A stretch of 15,986 nt of DNA from an uncultured Rhizobiaceae group bacterium (GTDB lineage Bacteria; Pseudomonadota; Alphaproteobacteria; Rhizobiales; Rhizobiaceae), in assembly GCA_937951455.1 (NCBI GenBank), contig CALFBU010000086.1, forward strand, positions 1 through 15,986. The letters run 5' to 3'. Position 1 is the first letter of the stretch; every line of letters starts with the position of its first letter. The notes under the pieces are model-generated. The model saw only the letters and a program-made list of their open reading frames with translations, was not told where the DNA came from and did not search any database. This document shows positions 7,839 to 15,846 of this stretch, piece after piece. The position numbers were made by a program, and so were the translations under genes.

Positions 7839-10800
7839 CTAGGCTCTATTTGCCGCTTCATTATCCAGCCAGCTATAAATTTTCGATACGAACATATCCG
7901 TTGAAATTGGCTTGGCCATATAATCATCCATACCGGCTTCCAGGCATTTTTCCTTATCACCATTCAAGGCGTGCGCGGTAATGCCGATAATAGGGGTACG
8001 TAAAAGATCATTTTGCGCCTCAATATCTCGTATTTCCTGACTTGCCAAATGTCCATCCATGACAGGCATGGAGACATCCATGCAAATAACAGACGGTTTG
8101 AATTTCTTGAAAATTGAGACGGCATCAAGACCATTCTCTACAATTCGATATGACAAATTTGTAGCTTTGAGTGCTTCCCGATAAATTACCTGATTAATTT
8201 CATTGTCCTCAGCAATAAGAACGTCGATACAATCTTCTGATGAGCCGCGATGCTGAACGTAGACATGTTTGTCTTTAGTAGTCAGTTTGTTCTCATGTGT
8301 TGCATTCAAGTTCTCATCACTCATCGCTGCCTTGAAGACTGTAGCGGCGGTTTGTACTTCATCGACTGGCTCTTCTTTTGTTAATTCTCGAACCGCAGAA
8401 ATACATTCCAGGTCTGTTTCAGTGTTCGTGTGAATTGCATCAGAAAGCTTCTTATATATTTCATTTGAAAGAGCAGGTTTGTTTAGTACAGCCTGAAAAC
8501 CGAGGTTGGAGAAAGCCCGACCATCATCCAGATAATCCACTGAAGTTAAAAGCATTACTGGCGTTTTTGCGTATTTATTCATTTGTCGAATATTGCCCAG
8601 CAAGTCACTGCCATTCATTTTTGGCATATGATAATCCAATATCATTGCATCAATTTGAACGTTCTTTTCGTCACAAACTTTCAAAAACTGCAATGCCTCA
8701 TAACCATCATCGCAAGAGGCAAATTCGCAACTCCAGGAATTTAGTTGTTCTTCCAAAATACCTTGATTTACCTTATTATCATCAACGATGAGAATACGTT
8801 TACCGCTAATTGAAAGTTTGGGCTCTTGAGCTGTGGTAGCTGCAACGTCATTTTCGAGTGGCAATTCAAACCAGAAAGTTGAACCTTTACCAACTTCACT
8901 TGAAACACCTATGGTACCATTCATCATTGATACGAGCTTGGATGTGATCGCCAAACCCAATCCTGTACCATCATGAGCGCGTCTTGTTGAGCCATCAGCC
9001 TGACTGAATTTCTCAAACACTTTTTCCAGATCGCTTTCAGAAATACCTATGCCAGTATCCTTTATGGAAAACCTTAAATGCCAATTGTTTTTCTTGGTAT
9101 GGGAACCATCAATATCAATTAGAATATGACCAAATTCTGTAAACTTGATTGCATTACCGATCATGTTTACCAGCATCTGGCGTACGCGTGTCGCATCGCC
9201 TACAAACATTTGTGGTAAGTCGGGACGAATGCGAACAATCATTTCAAGGTTTTTATCATTGATACGCGTAGACAGCATTTGCGTAACTTCACTGACCAGT
9301 CCATGTAAATCAAAAGTTCTTTCATCAAGCTGCATTTTGCCAGCCTCGATTTTAGAAAAGTCGAGAATATCGTTGATAACACTGAGCAATGATGAGGCCG
9401 AATTCGTAATAATGCTCACAAAAGAGCGTTGTTTTTCATCAAGTTTGGTCTTTGAAAGTATTTCAGCCATTCCCATAACACCATTCATGGGGGTACGAAT
9501 CTCATGACTCATATTTGCGAGGAACTCTGATTTGGCTTCATTAGCCGAATTGGCCTGTTTCGTCATTTCATCAAGCTTGATGATTGTATTGGTATGCTTA
9601 TCCAGAATTGCATTGAATGCTGTCGCAACTTCTGCAGATTCTTCCCCATGCTCAATATCAATTCTATAATCTTTCAAGGCATGTTCACTACCAGGCAGAT
9701 CTGGTGCTTCAAGGGTTTGGTCTATGGCCATACGTAGTTTATCAACGCCAAGCGTTGTGCCATGTTCCGCAGCGTTTAGACCAAGTACTTCTTCTTCCTG
9801 CGATACACGAATACCCCATATGTAGTTTACTACGCGAAGGAAAATATAACCGAGGCCAAAACTCCACACAAAATTAAGTCCAACGCCTTCGAGCTGAATT
9901 ACGAACTGGTCAAACCGGGAATTATTGAGCATTTGGCTTTCATCGCCCAATGCAACCAATAAAAGCGTACCTGCTACGCCTGCAATGCCATGAACTGGAA
10001 CGACATCCAGCGGGTCATCAAGCTTGAAAATATTAGCCATAAGATAAGAACCGATAATCGCAATTCCACCACCGGCAAGACCGATTAATGCTGCACCTGA
10101 TATGGAGACGATCGATACACCAGCGGTAACGGCGACAAGTCCGCCAAGAAGTCCTGTAATTGTCGCCATGGGCTTGAATAAACCGCGATCCATTACATAA
10201 CCTAAAATCATGCCCGCAGTAGCACCAAAAGATGCGGCTACGATGGTATTTGCTATAATTTGAGGTAGTATGGGTGCTTCTGGCTTAACCGCACCTGCGT
10301 TAAAGCCGATCCAGCCGATTAAAAGAATAACGGTACCCAGAAATGCCAAAACGCTTGAATGACCGTTGATTTCTCTTGGGTTATTATTTTCATCAAAGCG
10401 GTCTTTTCTGGCGCCAAGTACGATGATGGCAGCCAGCGCCACCCATGCTGCTGTACTGTGAACAACAGTCGAGCCCGCGAAATCTATAAACCCTTTGTCC
10501 GCTAGATAAGCAGGATTATCAGTTAGAATCGCATTTCCCCATACTATATGTGCAAACATCGGATAAATCACTGCAGCTACGAAAATCGCCAGACATAGGT
10601 AGCTGGAAAATCTCATTCGTTCCGCTACAGCACCTGATATGATCGTCGCTGCGGTAGCACAAAATCCAAATTGATAGATCATTACGACGAGGGCACTTGC
10701 ATTACCTTCCATGGGATTAATGCCGCCATAACCGAAAAATGGCGAGCTCCCTTCGCCAAAAGTAATCTGAAAACCAAACAAAAAGAATATTACACCGCAG

Positions 10801-11078
10801 ATGACAAAGTCTGATGCGTTCTTTTGAGCTACGTTAATTGAATTTTTCGACCTCACAACACCAGCTTCGAGTAACAGGAACCCGGCTTGCATAAACAAAA
10901 CAAGAATTGCACATATGAGCATCCAGACTACAAAATTGCTTTCCATTTGTGCAAGGTAGCTCTTGGAGGGTTTGGTAATTGTATCCACCCCTGGCAATAG
11001 GCTATAAGCGCTAATCGCTATCAGCATTATCAGGCTGGCCGCTAACACCAGTCTGGTAAGTGAATTCAAGTTATGCAT
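7839..11078 (-). CDS. Ammonium channel-histidine kinase-receiver-receiver fusion (putative ammonium sensor hybrid kinase)
   Basis: The 1079-residue protein has, in order: a signal-like segment (9-29); an Amt/MEP channel with 11 further hydrophobic segments (about 48-423); the Amt cytosolic tail motif [17 protein letters not shown] (424-440); a HAMP-like stretch [18 protein letters not shown] (478-495); HisKA with phospho-acceptor His525 in [10 protein letters not shown]; HATPase with the N-box at 636-647, DTGIGIS (674-680) and GTGLGLAI (704-711); receiver 1 with Asp766/767, Asp815, Thr845 and Lys867; a charged linker (883-950); and receiver 2 with Glu957, Asp958, Asp1001, Thr1034 and Lys1056. 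Pore residues kept are Phe139, Trp180, Asp199, His207, Phe259 and the second twin histidine His363. The usual substrate-site Ser is Ala263. No Hpt domain or glnK neighbour is present. Amt-kinase fusions are known (for example Ks-Amt5 of Kuenenia stuttgartiensis). An ammonium-responsive phosphorelay is inferred. AGGG lies 7 bases before the ATG. Confidence 0.93.
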   Translation of the reverse strand: MHNLNSLTRLVLAASLIMLIAISAYSLLPGVDTITKPSKSYLAQMESNFVVWMLICAILVLFMQAGFLLLEAGVVRSKNSINVAQKNASDFVICGVIFFLFGFQITFGEGSSPFFGYGGINPMEGNASALVVMIYQFGFCATAATIISGAVAERMRFSSYLCLAIFVAAVIYPMFAHIVWGNAILTDNPAYLADKGFIDFAGSTVVHSTAAWVALAAIIVLGARKDRFDENNNPREINGHSSVLAFLGTVILLIGWIGFNAGAVKPEAPILPQIIANTIVAASFGATAGMILGYVMDRGLFKPMATITGLLGGLVAVTAGVSIVSISGAALIGLAGGGIAIIGSYLMANIFKLDDPLDVVPVHGIAGVAGTLLLVALGDESQMLNNSRFDQFVIQLEGVGLNFVWSFGLGYIFLRVVNYIWGIRVSQEEEVLGLNAAEHGTTLGVDKLRMAIDQTLEAPDLPGSEHALKDYRIDIEHGEESAEVATAFNAILDKHTNTIIKLDEMTKQANSANEAKSEFLANMSHEIRTPMNGVMGMAEILSKTKLDEKQRSFVSIITNSASSLLSVINDILDFSKIEAGKMQLDERTFDLHGLVSEVTQMLSTRINDKNLEMIVRIRPDLPQMFVGDATRVRQMLVNMIGNAIKFTEFGHILIDIDGSHTKKNNWHLRFSIKDTGIGISESDLEKVFEKFSQADGSTRRAHDGTGLGLAITSKLVSMMNGTIGVSSEVGKGSTFWFELPLENDVAATTAQEPKLSISGKRILIVDDNKVNQGILEEQLNSWSCEFASCDDGYEALQFLKVCDEKNVQIDAMILDYHMPKMNGSDLLGNIRQMNKYAKTPVMLLTSVDYLDDGRAFSNLGFQAVLNKPALSNEIYKKLSDAIHTNTETDLECISAVRELTKEEPVDEVQTAATVFKAAMSDENLNATHENKLTTKDKHVYVQHRGSSEDCIDVLIAEDNEINQVIYREALKATNLSYRIVENGLDAVSIFKKFKPSVICMDVSMPVMDGHLASQEIRDIEAQNDLLRTPIIGITAHALNGDKEKCLEAGMDDYMAKPISTDMFVSKIYSWLDNEAANRA

Positions 11079-11248
11079 GTTGGGGCCCTAAACGAATCAT
11101 TCAAAAAAAGCCTAGAGTTGTAGCGTAAATATGAAGTTAATACAGTACGTTGCGCTAATTGAGACTTTCAAAACAGGCAAGGGTCTGGAGCAAAAAATGA
11201 GCGAATGCAATTTAATATTAAGAATGTTGAAATGAGAGTTATTGAAAG

Positions 11249-11914
11249 ATGAAATTATTTAATAGACTTAAAACGGATTGTGCAGAGGATTGGAAATCAT
11301 ACGCAGAGCATGAGTTTGTTGAAAAAATGGGAGATGGGAGCTTGGAGAAGGCCTCATTTCAGCATTATCTTGTGCAGGATTATCTCTTTTTGATTCAATT
11401 TGCCCGCGCATACGCACTTGCCATCTACAAGTCTCGTAACCTGACTGAGATGCGCGGTTGTCTTGAAGGGTTAAAAGCCATTCTTGATACGGAAATGCAA
11501 CTTCACCTAAAACTCTGTGCAGAATGGGGCTTGAATGAAGATGAGATTGCGAAAACACCAGAAGCAAAATCAACCATTGCCTACACGCGATATGTTTTGG
11601 AAGCAGGGTCGGCGGGTGATATCCTTGATCTGTTTGTAGCGCTTTCGCCCTGCATGATAGGGTATGCGGAGATTGGTGAACGCTTAAGCAAGCTACCCAA
11701 GGGGCAGTCTGAAGACAATCCATATACAGTTTGGATTTCAGAATATGCGTCCAACGAATACCAAGAAGTAGCCCAAGGCGCAGGCGATTTGCTTGATACA
11801 TTGGCAGAAACCAGCTTTACTGAAGCACGTTACCCTAGGCTTCTTGAGTTATTCAGGCAAGCCACGCGTTTAGAAGCAGATTTCTGGACAATGGGCATGG
11901 AGCTGTCAGATTAA
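11249..11914 (+). CDS. tenA: TenA-family thiaminase II / aminopyrimidine aminohydrolase
   Basis: The 221-residue all-helical protein belongs to the TenA/THI-4 family. The catalytic Cys135 in ALSPCMIGYAEIG matches the numbering of B. subtilis TenA. Asp44 in QDYLFLIQF is the residue that binds the aminopyrimidine, and Glu208 in RLEADFW corresponds to the conserved C-terminal catalytic Glu. Presence of the Cys places it in the TenA_C class, which hydrolyses the amino group of 4-amino-5-aminomethyl-2-methylpyrimidine (thiamin salvage) or cleaves thiamin. GAGAG about 10 bases before the ATG is a modest ribosome binding site. It is divergent from the Amt-kinase gene and overlaps the next gene. No other thiamin genes or thiamin riboswitch were seen nearby, so the pathway link is by family only. 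Confidence 0.88.
   Translation: MKLFNRLKTDCAEDWKSYAEHEFVEKMGDGSLEKASFQHYLVQDYLFLIQFARAYALAIYKSRNLTEMRGCLEGLKAILDTEMQLHLKLCAEWGLNEDEIAKTPEAKSTIAYTRYVLEAGSAGDILDLFVALSPCMIGYAEIGERLSKLPKGQSEDNPYTVWISEYASNEYQEVAQGAGDLLDTLAETSFTEARYPRLLELFRQATRLEADFWTMGMELSD
11899..11902 (+). promoter_or_regulatory. Ribosome binding site GGAG favouring an ATT start for the MBL-fold gene
   Basis: GGAG inside the tenA 3' end lies exactly 7 bases before the ATT at 11910, an optimal distance. An alternative, GGTGG-like site at 11955-11960 lies 6 bases before the TTG at 11967, but those same bases encode the conserved Gly-Gly of the protein. The site decides between the two possible starts. Confidence 0.45.
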
Positions 11915-12773
11915 AATAGCGAAACAAAACAGACTTGTCTTACTAGGCACAAAAGGTGGGCCGGCATTGCGTTCCGAAACTGCAATGCCAACTTCTTCCA
12001 TGCTTGTGATGGATGGTAAAACGATCATTGTTGATTGTGGGATTGGTGTAACGAGATCCATCGTTGCAAGCGGTGTGTCATTGCTTGATATAAATGCCAT
12101 TTTTATAACGCATTTGCATAGTGATCACGTACTGGAGTTAGGGCCGCTACTCCACACGATATGGACAAGTGGACTTAAAAAACCTGTTGATGTTTACGGT
12201 CCAGAAGGCATCAAAGAATATCTGGAAGCTTTCTTGCAATCGATGCAGTTTGACAATCAGATTCGTGTCGAAGATGAGGGACGTCTTCCCTTGGAAGAGC
12301 TCATTAATCTGACAATCTATTCTGAAGGGTTTGTAACCAGACTAAGAAGCATCGACGTGCAGGCATTAAAAGTAAATCATCCTCCGGTAGAAGAGTGTTA
12401 CGCGTTATCTTTTGACAACGAGAGCAAGAAAATTGTGTTTTCTGCTGATACCGCTTATTTCGAGCCCTTGACCAAGTTTTCTCATAAGTGCGACGTGCTG
12501 GTTCACGAGGCCATGTTGATGAAAGGGGTGGAGACCTTATTGGAGCGTACGCCAAACGCGAGCCGATTGCGCGAACACTTGCTGGCAAGCCATTCAACAG
12601 TGGAAGAGGCGTGCAAAATTGCTACAATGGCCAAAGCGAAACATTTGGTGTTTAATCATCTCATACCTGCTGATGATCCTGATATTTCTGATGAGGATTT
12701 TCTTGCCGAAGGGAAGAATGGTTTTTCCGGGCAACTTACGGTTGGGTATGATGGCATTGAGATAACTTTTTGA
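11910..12773 (+). CDS. Metallo-beta-lactamase-fold hydrolase (RNase Z-like, COG1234), probable ATT start
   Basis: This binuclear zinc MBL-fold hydrolase is related to the RNase Z/arylsulfatase group. Numbering from the ATT start (287 residues), metal ligands are His68, His70, Asp72 and His73 in THLHSDH, His157 in NHPP, Asp180 in FSADTAYF and His250 in FNHLIP; VHEAML and SHSTVEEACKIA are also typical. The only standard start is TTG at 11967, which would remove the first beta-strand and loop (RLVLLGTKGGPAL), normally conserved. Reading back in frame, that strand is preceded by no ATG, GTG or TTG, only by ATT at 11910, overlapping the tenA stop and following GGAG at ideal spacing. If TTG is used, the gene is 11967-12773 (268 residues). 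No exosite typical of tRNA-processing RNase Z is seen, so the substrate is open. Probably cotranscribed with tenA. Confidence 0.85.
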   Translation: MKIAKQNRLVLLGTKGGPALRSETAMPTSSMLVMDGKTIIVDCGIGVTRSIVASGVSLLDINAIFITHLHSDHVLELGPLLHTIWTSGLKKPVDVYGPEGIKEYLEAFLQSMQFDNQIRVEDEGRLPLEELINLTIYSEGFVTRLRSIDVQALKVNHPPVEECYALSFDNESKKIVFSADTAYFEPLTKFSHKCDVLVHEAMLMKGVETLLERTPNASRLREHLLASHSTVEEACKIATMAKAKHLVFNHLIPADDPDISDEDFLAEGKNGFSGQLTVGYDGIEITF

Positions 12774-12799
12774 CATTGAAAAGACAAAAGGTCGATTAA

Positions 12800-13159
12800 A
12801 TGGAAGCGCCAAATACCCAAGAGAATAATTGCATCGACTATATTGAGTTTGTAGTTGGCGATATTGAGCGTTCAAAAAAGTTCTATGGTGATGCATTCGG
12901 CTGGACATTTGTCGACTACGGGCCTGATTATTGTGAGTTTAACGACGCTCGCATGAAAGGGGGATTAACAACCCAAGGTACTGTGGATACCGGTGGGCCT
13001 CTTATTGTCATTGCTCATACTGATCTTGAAACCTGTCGGACCAAGGTAAAAGCAGCTGGGGGTGTTGTTACTCAGGAGATATTCTCTTTTCCTGGCGGTG
13101 AGCGTTTTGAGTTCAAAGATCCTGACGGTTACAATTTGGCCGTATGGAGAACGACTTAA
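12800..13159 (+). CDS. VOC-family (glyoxalase/bleomycin-resistance fold) protein
   Basis: The 119-residue single-module protein has two beta-alpha-beta-beta-beta repeats. The first begins with CIDYIEFVVGDIERSKKFYG and continues AFGWTFVDYGPDYCEF, a pattern typical of small VOC proteins. The second begins at about residue 67 (PLIVIAHTDLETCRTKVKAAGG), and the end has FSFPGGERFEFKDPDGYNLAVW. Likely metal-side residues are Glu16 on the first strand and an acidic residue in the last strand; the position often occupied by His in RFHF is Glu here. The substrate cannot be told from sequence; relatives include dioxygenases, lyases and resistance proteins. AAAGG precedes the ATG. It lies 26 bases after the MBL-fold gene and 14 bases before another VOC gene. 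Confidence 0.85.
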   Translation: MEAPNTQENNCIDYIEFVVGDIERSKKFYGDAFGWTFVDYGPDYCEFNDARMKGGLTTQGTVDTGGPLIVIAHTDLETCRTKVKAAGGVVTQEIFSFPGGERFEFKDPDGYNLAVWRTT

Positions 13160-13173
13160 AAGGAGAAGTAGCC

Positions 13174-13590
13174 ATGACTGATACAAATCCAAGCATAATG
13201 TCTCACGTTTCGCTGGGGACTAATAATTTTGAAAATGCGATCAAATTCTATGACAAGGTAATGGCTACAATTGGTGCAAAGCGCGTTATGGAGTTCGAGG
13301 GCGCTGTGGCCTATGGCAAGGAATATCCTGAGTTCTGGGTGCAAACGCCTGAGAACGGTAAAGCTGCCCAAACCGCTAACGGCACACATTTTGGGTTTAT
13401 AGCTGTATCAAAAGAAGAGGTTCATGCCTTTTGGGATGCTGCAATTTCGATGGGGGCGACACCAAATGGCGAACCTGGACCAAGACCGCACTATGGTGAA
13501 CCTTATTACGGATGTTTTGTAATTGATCTTGATGGCCATAAAATTGAAGCAACATTTTGGGATGCTTCAATTGAGTTTACAGGGCACTAG
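13174..13590 (+). CDS. VOC-family glyoxalase-like protein with His-His-Glu metal triad
   Basis: The start at 13174 is chosen because AGGAG at 13161-13165 lies 8 bases before it; an in-frame ATG 30 bases earlier sits inside the preceding gene and lacks such a site. The 138-residue product begins NPSIMSHVSLGTNNFENAIK, typical of the glyoxalase/dioxygenase superfamily. His11, His72 (NGTHFGF) and Glu125 (GHKIEATFW) would form the common VOC metal triad. The ending IDLDGHKIEATFWD is characteristic of small lactoylglutathione lyase-like proteins of proteobacteria. The real substrate is unknown. Its sequence is only distantly similar to the preceding VOC protein, so the pair is not a recent duplication. 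Its stop shares the CTAG tetramer with the convergent helicase. Confidence 0.86.
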   Translation: MTDTNPSIMSHVSLGTNNFENAIKFYDKVMATIGAKRVMEFEGAVAYGKEYPEFWVQTPENGKAAQTANGTHFGFIAVSKEEVHAFWDAAISMGATPNGEPGPRPHYGEPYYGCFVIDLDGHKIEATFWDASIEFTGH

Positions 13591-14981
13591 CGCAAGAAAG
13601 CCGGAATGTGTTCTTCACCGCCGAACGCGTGATCCGTATCCGTATATTCCAAATCAACTTGCTCATGAAAAGATTTGCGGCCGCGCTTGGCGTTTTGTTT
13701 TGGCGCTTCATCGTGTTTGTTAGATTGTTCAAAAGTTTCTGCTTCATGCGCTTTGCTCTTATTTTTTGAAGCAGATTTATCTTTTGATGGTTTTTCTTTG
13801 GTCTTTTTATCTGGTTTTGCACGACTGCGACGGCCGGCTTTCGCATCCCATTCAACCGCTTCATCGTTTAGCCAGCTAATGTTTTGACCGATCAATTTTT
13901 CAATTGCGTCAAACCCTTTTTGTTCGGTTGGTACGACAATCATGTAAGCAACGCCGCTGCGACCAGCGCGTCCAGTTCTGCCAATACGGTGCACGTAGTC
14001 TTCTGCATTCACAGGCACATCAAAGTTGAAGACGTGGCTAACATCAGGAATATCAAGGCCCCGAGCAGCGACGTCGCTGGCAACTAGCAAAGTGATCTTG
14101 TTGTCTTTGAAGGCGTTCAGCGTAGCTGTGCGGCTGGTTTGATCCATATCGCCATGCAACGCGCCAACGGAATATCCATGACGATCAAGACTCCTAAAAA
14201 CAGTCGCAACGTCTTTTTTACGATTACAAAAGATAATCCCGTTTTTAAGATCAACAGCGCCTTCAATAAGTTCACGAAGTTTGGCGCGTTTTTCATAATC
14301 GGCGTATTCAGAGGCTACGGCATGTTGCGTAATGGTATCCGAAGTCGAAGATGCTTTTGCGACTGTTACCTGAACAGGATTTTGAAGAAATTTGTTTGCA
14401 AGGCCTTCAATTTCTGGTGGCATGGTCGCCGAAAAGAAGAGTGTCTGACGCGTGAAAGGAACCATCTTGCAAATGCGTTCGATGTCAGGGATAAAGCCCA
14501 TATCAAGCATACGGTCGGCTTCATCGATTACCATGACTTCAACGCCGGTCATAAGGATTTTGCCACGCTCAAAACAATCGAGTAGGCGTCCAGGTGTTGC
14601 GATTAGAATATCAACACCGCGATCCAGTTTTTTAAATTGATCTTCAAATGAAGTGCCACCAATCAAAAGCGCAACGTTCAACTTCTGATTTTCGCTATAA
14701 CGATTGAGATTTTCTTCTACCTGTGCTGCAAGTTCTCTTGTTGGTTCAAGAATGAGCGTGCGTGGCATACGGGCACGTGCACGACCTTTCTCCAGCAACG
14801 ATAACATTGGCAATGTGAAAGAGGCAGTTTTGCCAGTGCCGGTTTGCGCGATCCCGAGAACATCTCGTCGCTGCATAACGTGTGGAATGGCTTGTGCTTG
14901 TATTGGTGTGGGTTCGGTATAACCGGAAGCTTTTACAGCTTCCAATACCTTGTCGCTTAGACCCAGTGTATCAAAACTCAT
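13587..14981 (-). CDS. rhlE: DEAD-box ATP-dependent RNA helicase, RhlE type
   Basis: The 464-residue protein has all DEAD-box motifs: the Q motif with EPTPIQ (Gln28), motif I AQTGTGKT (45-52), Ia PTRELAAQ, Ib TPGR, DEAD (153-156), SAT (184-186), IV IIFCNRKK, V ARGLDIPDV and VI HRIGRTGRAGRSG (331-343). The RecA-like core ends near residue 365. A lysine-rich, low-complexity tail (about 380-435, many Lys, Ser, Glu) follows and ends in a conserved-looking HIPAFLR, as in many alphaproteobacterial RhlE-like helicases; the tail probably binds RNA. Such enzymes act in ribosome assembly, RNA decay and cold growth. No clear Shine-Dalgarno precedes the ATG. The gene symbol is by subfamily resemblance. 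It converges on the VOC gene with overlapping stops. Confidence 0.93.
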   Translation of the reverse strand: MSFDTLGLSDKVLEAVKASGYTEPTPIQAQAIPHVMQRRDVLGIAQTGTGKTASFTLPMLSLLEKGRARARMPRTLILEPTRELAAQVEENLNRYSENQKLNVALLIGGTSFEDQFKKLDRGVDILIATPGRLLDCFERGKILMTGVEVMVIDEADRMLDMGFIPDIERICKMVPFTRQTLFFSATMPPEIEGLANKFLQNPVQVTVAKASSTSDTITQHAVASEYADYEKRAKLRELIEGAVDLKNGIIFCNRKKDVATVFRSLDRHGYSVGALHGDMDQTSRTATLNAFKDNKITLLVASDVAARGLDIPDVSHVFNFDVPVNAEDYVHRIGRTGRAGRSGVAYMIVVPTEQKGFDAIEKLIGQNISWLNDEAVEWDAKAGRRSRAKPDKKTKEKPSKDKSASKNKSKAHEAETFEQSNKHDEAPKQNAKRGRKSFHEQVDLEYTDTDHAFGGEEHIPAFLR

Positions 14982-15007
14982 GTTTTGGAGATATCTTTCG
15001 ATTAGTG

Positions 15008-15028
15008 TTCAGCTCATACTATGCTGAA
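15008..15028. repeat. Inverted repeat TTCAGC-N9-GCTGAA upstream of the helicase
   Basis: Perfect 6-bp arms flank a 9-base centre, 27 bases before the helicase start codon. It would lie in the 5' leader or core promoter of that gene, as a leader hairpin or an operator. The role is unknown and chance occurrence is possible. Confidence 0.3.
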
Positions 15029-15160
15029 AATACGCCCTTAGGCTCATAATTGTTCAGTTCGATAAGCGTTTCCTAAGGTAAACCAAGGAAAAAGTCAATA
15101 AAGACAGTGTTTTTAGCGATAATTGAAAGGGCATAAAGCTAATAGAAATATAGCTGTGTT

Positions 15161-15191
15161 GCTTCAGCTTGATTATAAATAAAGCTGAAGC
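15161..15191 (-). terminator. Perfect 10-bp hairpin, possible terminator of the ricin-like gene
   Basis: GCTTCAGCTT (15161-15170) is exactly complementary to AAGCTGAAGC (15182-15191), with an 11-base loop. It begins 17 bases past the stop of the secreted-protein gene on the minus strand, where a terminator is expected. In that direction the bases after the stem are AACACAGC, not a T-run, so it is not a classical intrinsic terminator. It may instead block exonucleases or insulate against the helicase promoter region. Confidence 0.4.
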
Positions 15192-15207
15192 TGTAATGTT
15201 TTAAATT

Positions 15208-15750
15208 TTATTGTGCTGCAGAGAGTTGCCATCTTCCAGGGTTGTCACGGTTGCTACAATCAACAGCCCTGATTTTATCATTACGGTCACCATCAGAGAG
15301 GCAAATGTCCAAATTGCCAATGTTATCTTTAAGGCGTATTCTGTTGCCTCTGTCCAAAAGCCAAAAAGCAACAACAAGATCTTTCAATTCATCTTTGTTT
15401 GGATTCAATGAAGGTGGATTACAGCTACCCATTTTAATTCTTACATTTTTGGTTATATCTTTTCGAATTTCACTAACATCTGCTTTAAATTCAGCAATAA
15501 TACATTTGCTTTTACGGGAAATTTTAAATACATCTCGGCCTTTGATTTCGAAACGTTGCGGACTTTTTCCATCGCACTTTTTATATCGCAAGTTGTTACT
15601 TCGTTTTGCAATGCAAAGGTCACGAACCTGACCTGCAGAATTTAGTGATTTTATATTTACAGTTTCAGCATTTGCTGAAAATATCCCTGTTCCAAGAAAT
15701 AGTATAGTTGCAAGTGAAAAAGTGTAGTATTTATTTATAATTTTATTCAT
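15208..15750 (-). CDS. Secreted ricin-type beta-trefoil-like protein
   Basis: The 180-residue protein starts with a clear signal peptide (MNKIINKYY, hydrophobic SLATILFLGTGIF, cleavage likely after SANA at residue 28). The mature part has pieces like ricin B-type beta-trefoil lobes: RDLCIAKRSNNLRYKKCDG with QRFEI, and near the end LDICLSDGDRNDKIRAVDC with GRWQLS, each with a paired-Cys spacing. A more diverged middle lobe contains KCIIAEF and MGSCNPP. Carbohydrate binding is the usual role of this fold but is not shown. A strong ribosome binding site, GGGAGGA, lies a few bases before the ATG. By eye its base composition is more AT-rich than the suf genes, and it lies next to an insertion sequence, which hints at transfer. 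The gene is complete. Confidence 0.75.
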   Translation of the reverse strand: MNKIINKYYTFSLATILFLGTGIFSANAETVNIKSLNSAGQVRDLCIAKRSNNLRYKKCDGKSPQRFEIKGRDVFKISRKSKCIIAEFKADVSEIRKDITKNVRIKMGSCNPPSLNPNKDELKDLVVAFWLLDRGNRIRLKDNIGNLDICLSDGDRNDKIRAVDCSNRDNPGRWQLSAAQ

Positions 15751-15777
15751 TTTATCCTCCCAATTAAAATATATAAA

Positions 15778-15808
15778 TAAATAGATGATTAAAAAATTGA
15801 TGTGTCAA
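15778..15808 (-). promoter_or_regulatory. Candidate promoter of the ricin-like gene
   Basis: On the minus strand a perfect -35 hexamer TTGACA (15803-15808) is followed, after a longish 19-base spacer, by TATTTA (15778-15783), within a very AT-rich tract ahead of the strong ribosome binding site. The spacer is not ideal, so the -10 assignment is tentative. The -35 lies about 40 bases from the insertion sequence end. Confidence 0.4.
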
Positions 15809-15846
15809 ATTAACTTAACATCAAAGTACTAACGTTAATAAATATA

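Noticed and set aside
11079..11248. NtrC/sigma54-type promoter for the Amt-kinase gene
   Set aside because: No TGGCAC-N5-TTGCA-like element was found on either strand in this gap. Only a poor sigma70-like pair is visible.
11079..11248. Thiamin (TPP) riboswitch ahead of tenA
   Set aside because: The conserved CUGAGA and related THI-box segments are not present in order in the leader.
11268..11801. Minus-strand frame of 177 codons opposite tenA
   Set aside because: It is antisense to tenA, whose catalytic residues are all in place; no motif was found in the opposite frame.
15242..15631. Plus-strand frames opposite the secreted-protein gene
   Set aside because: The minus-strand gene has a signal peptide, repeated lobes and a strong ribosome binding site. 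The plus frames have none of these.
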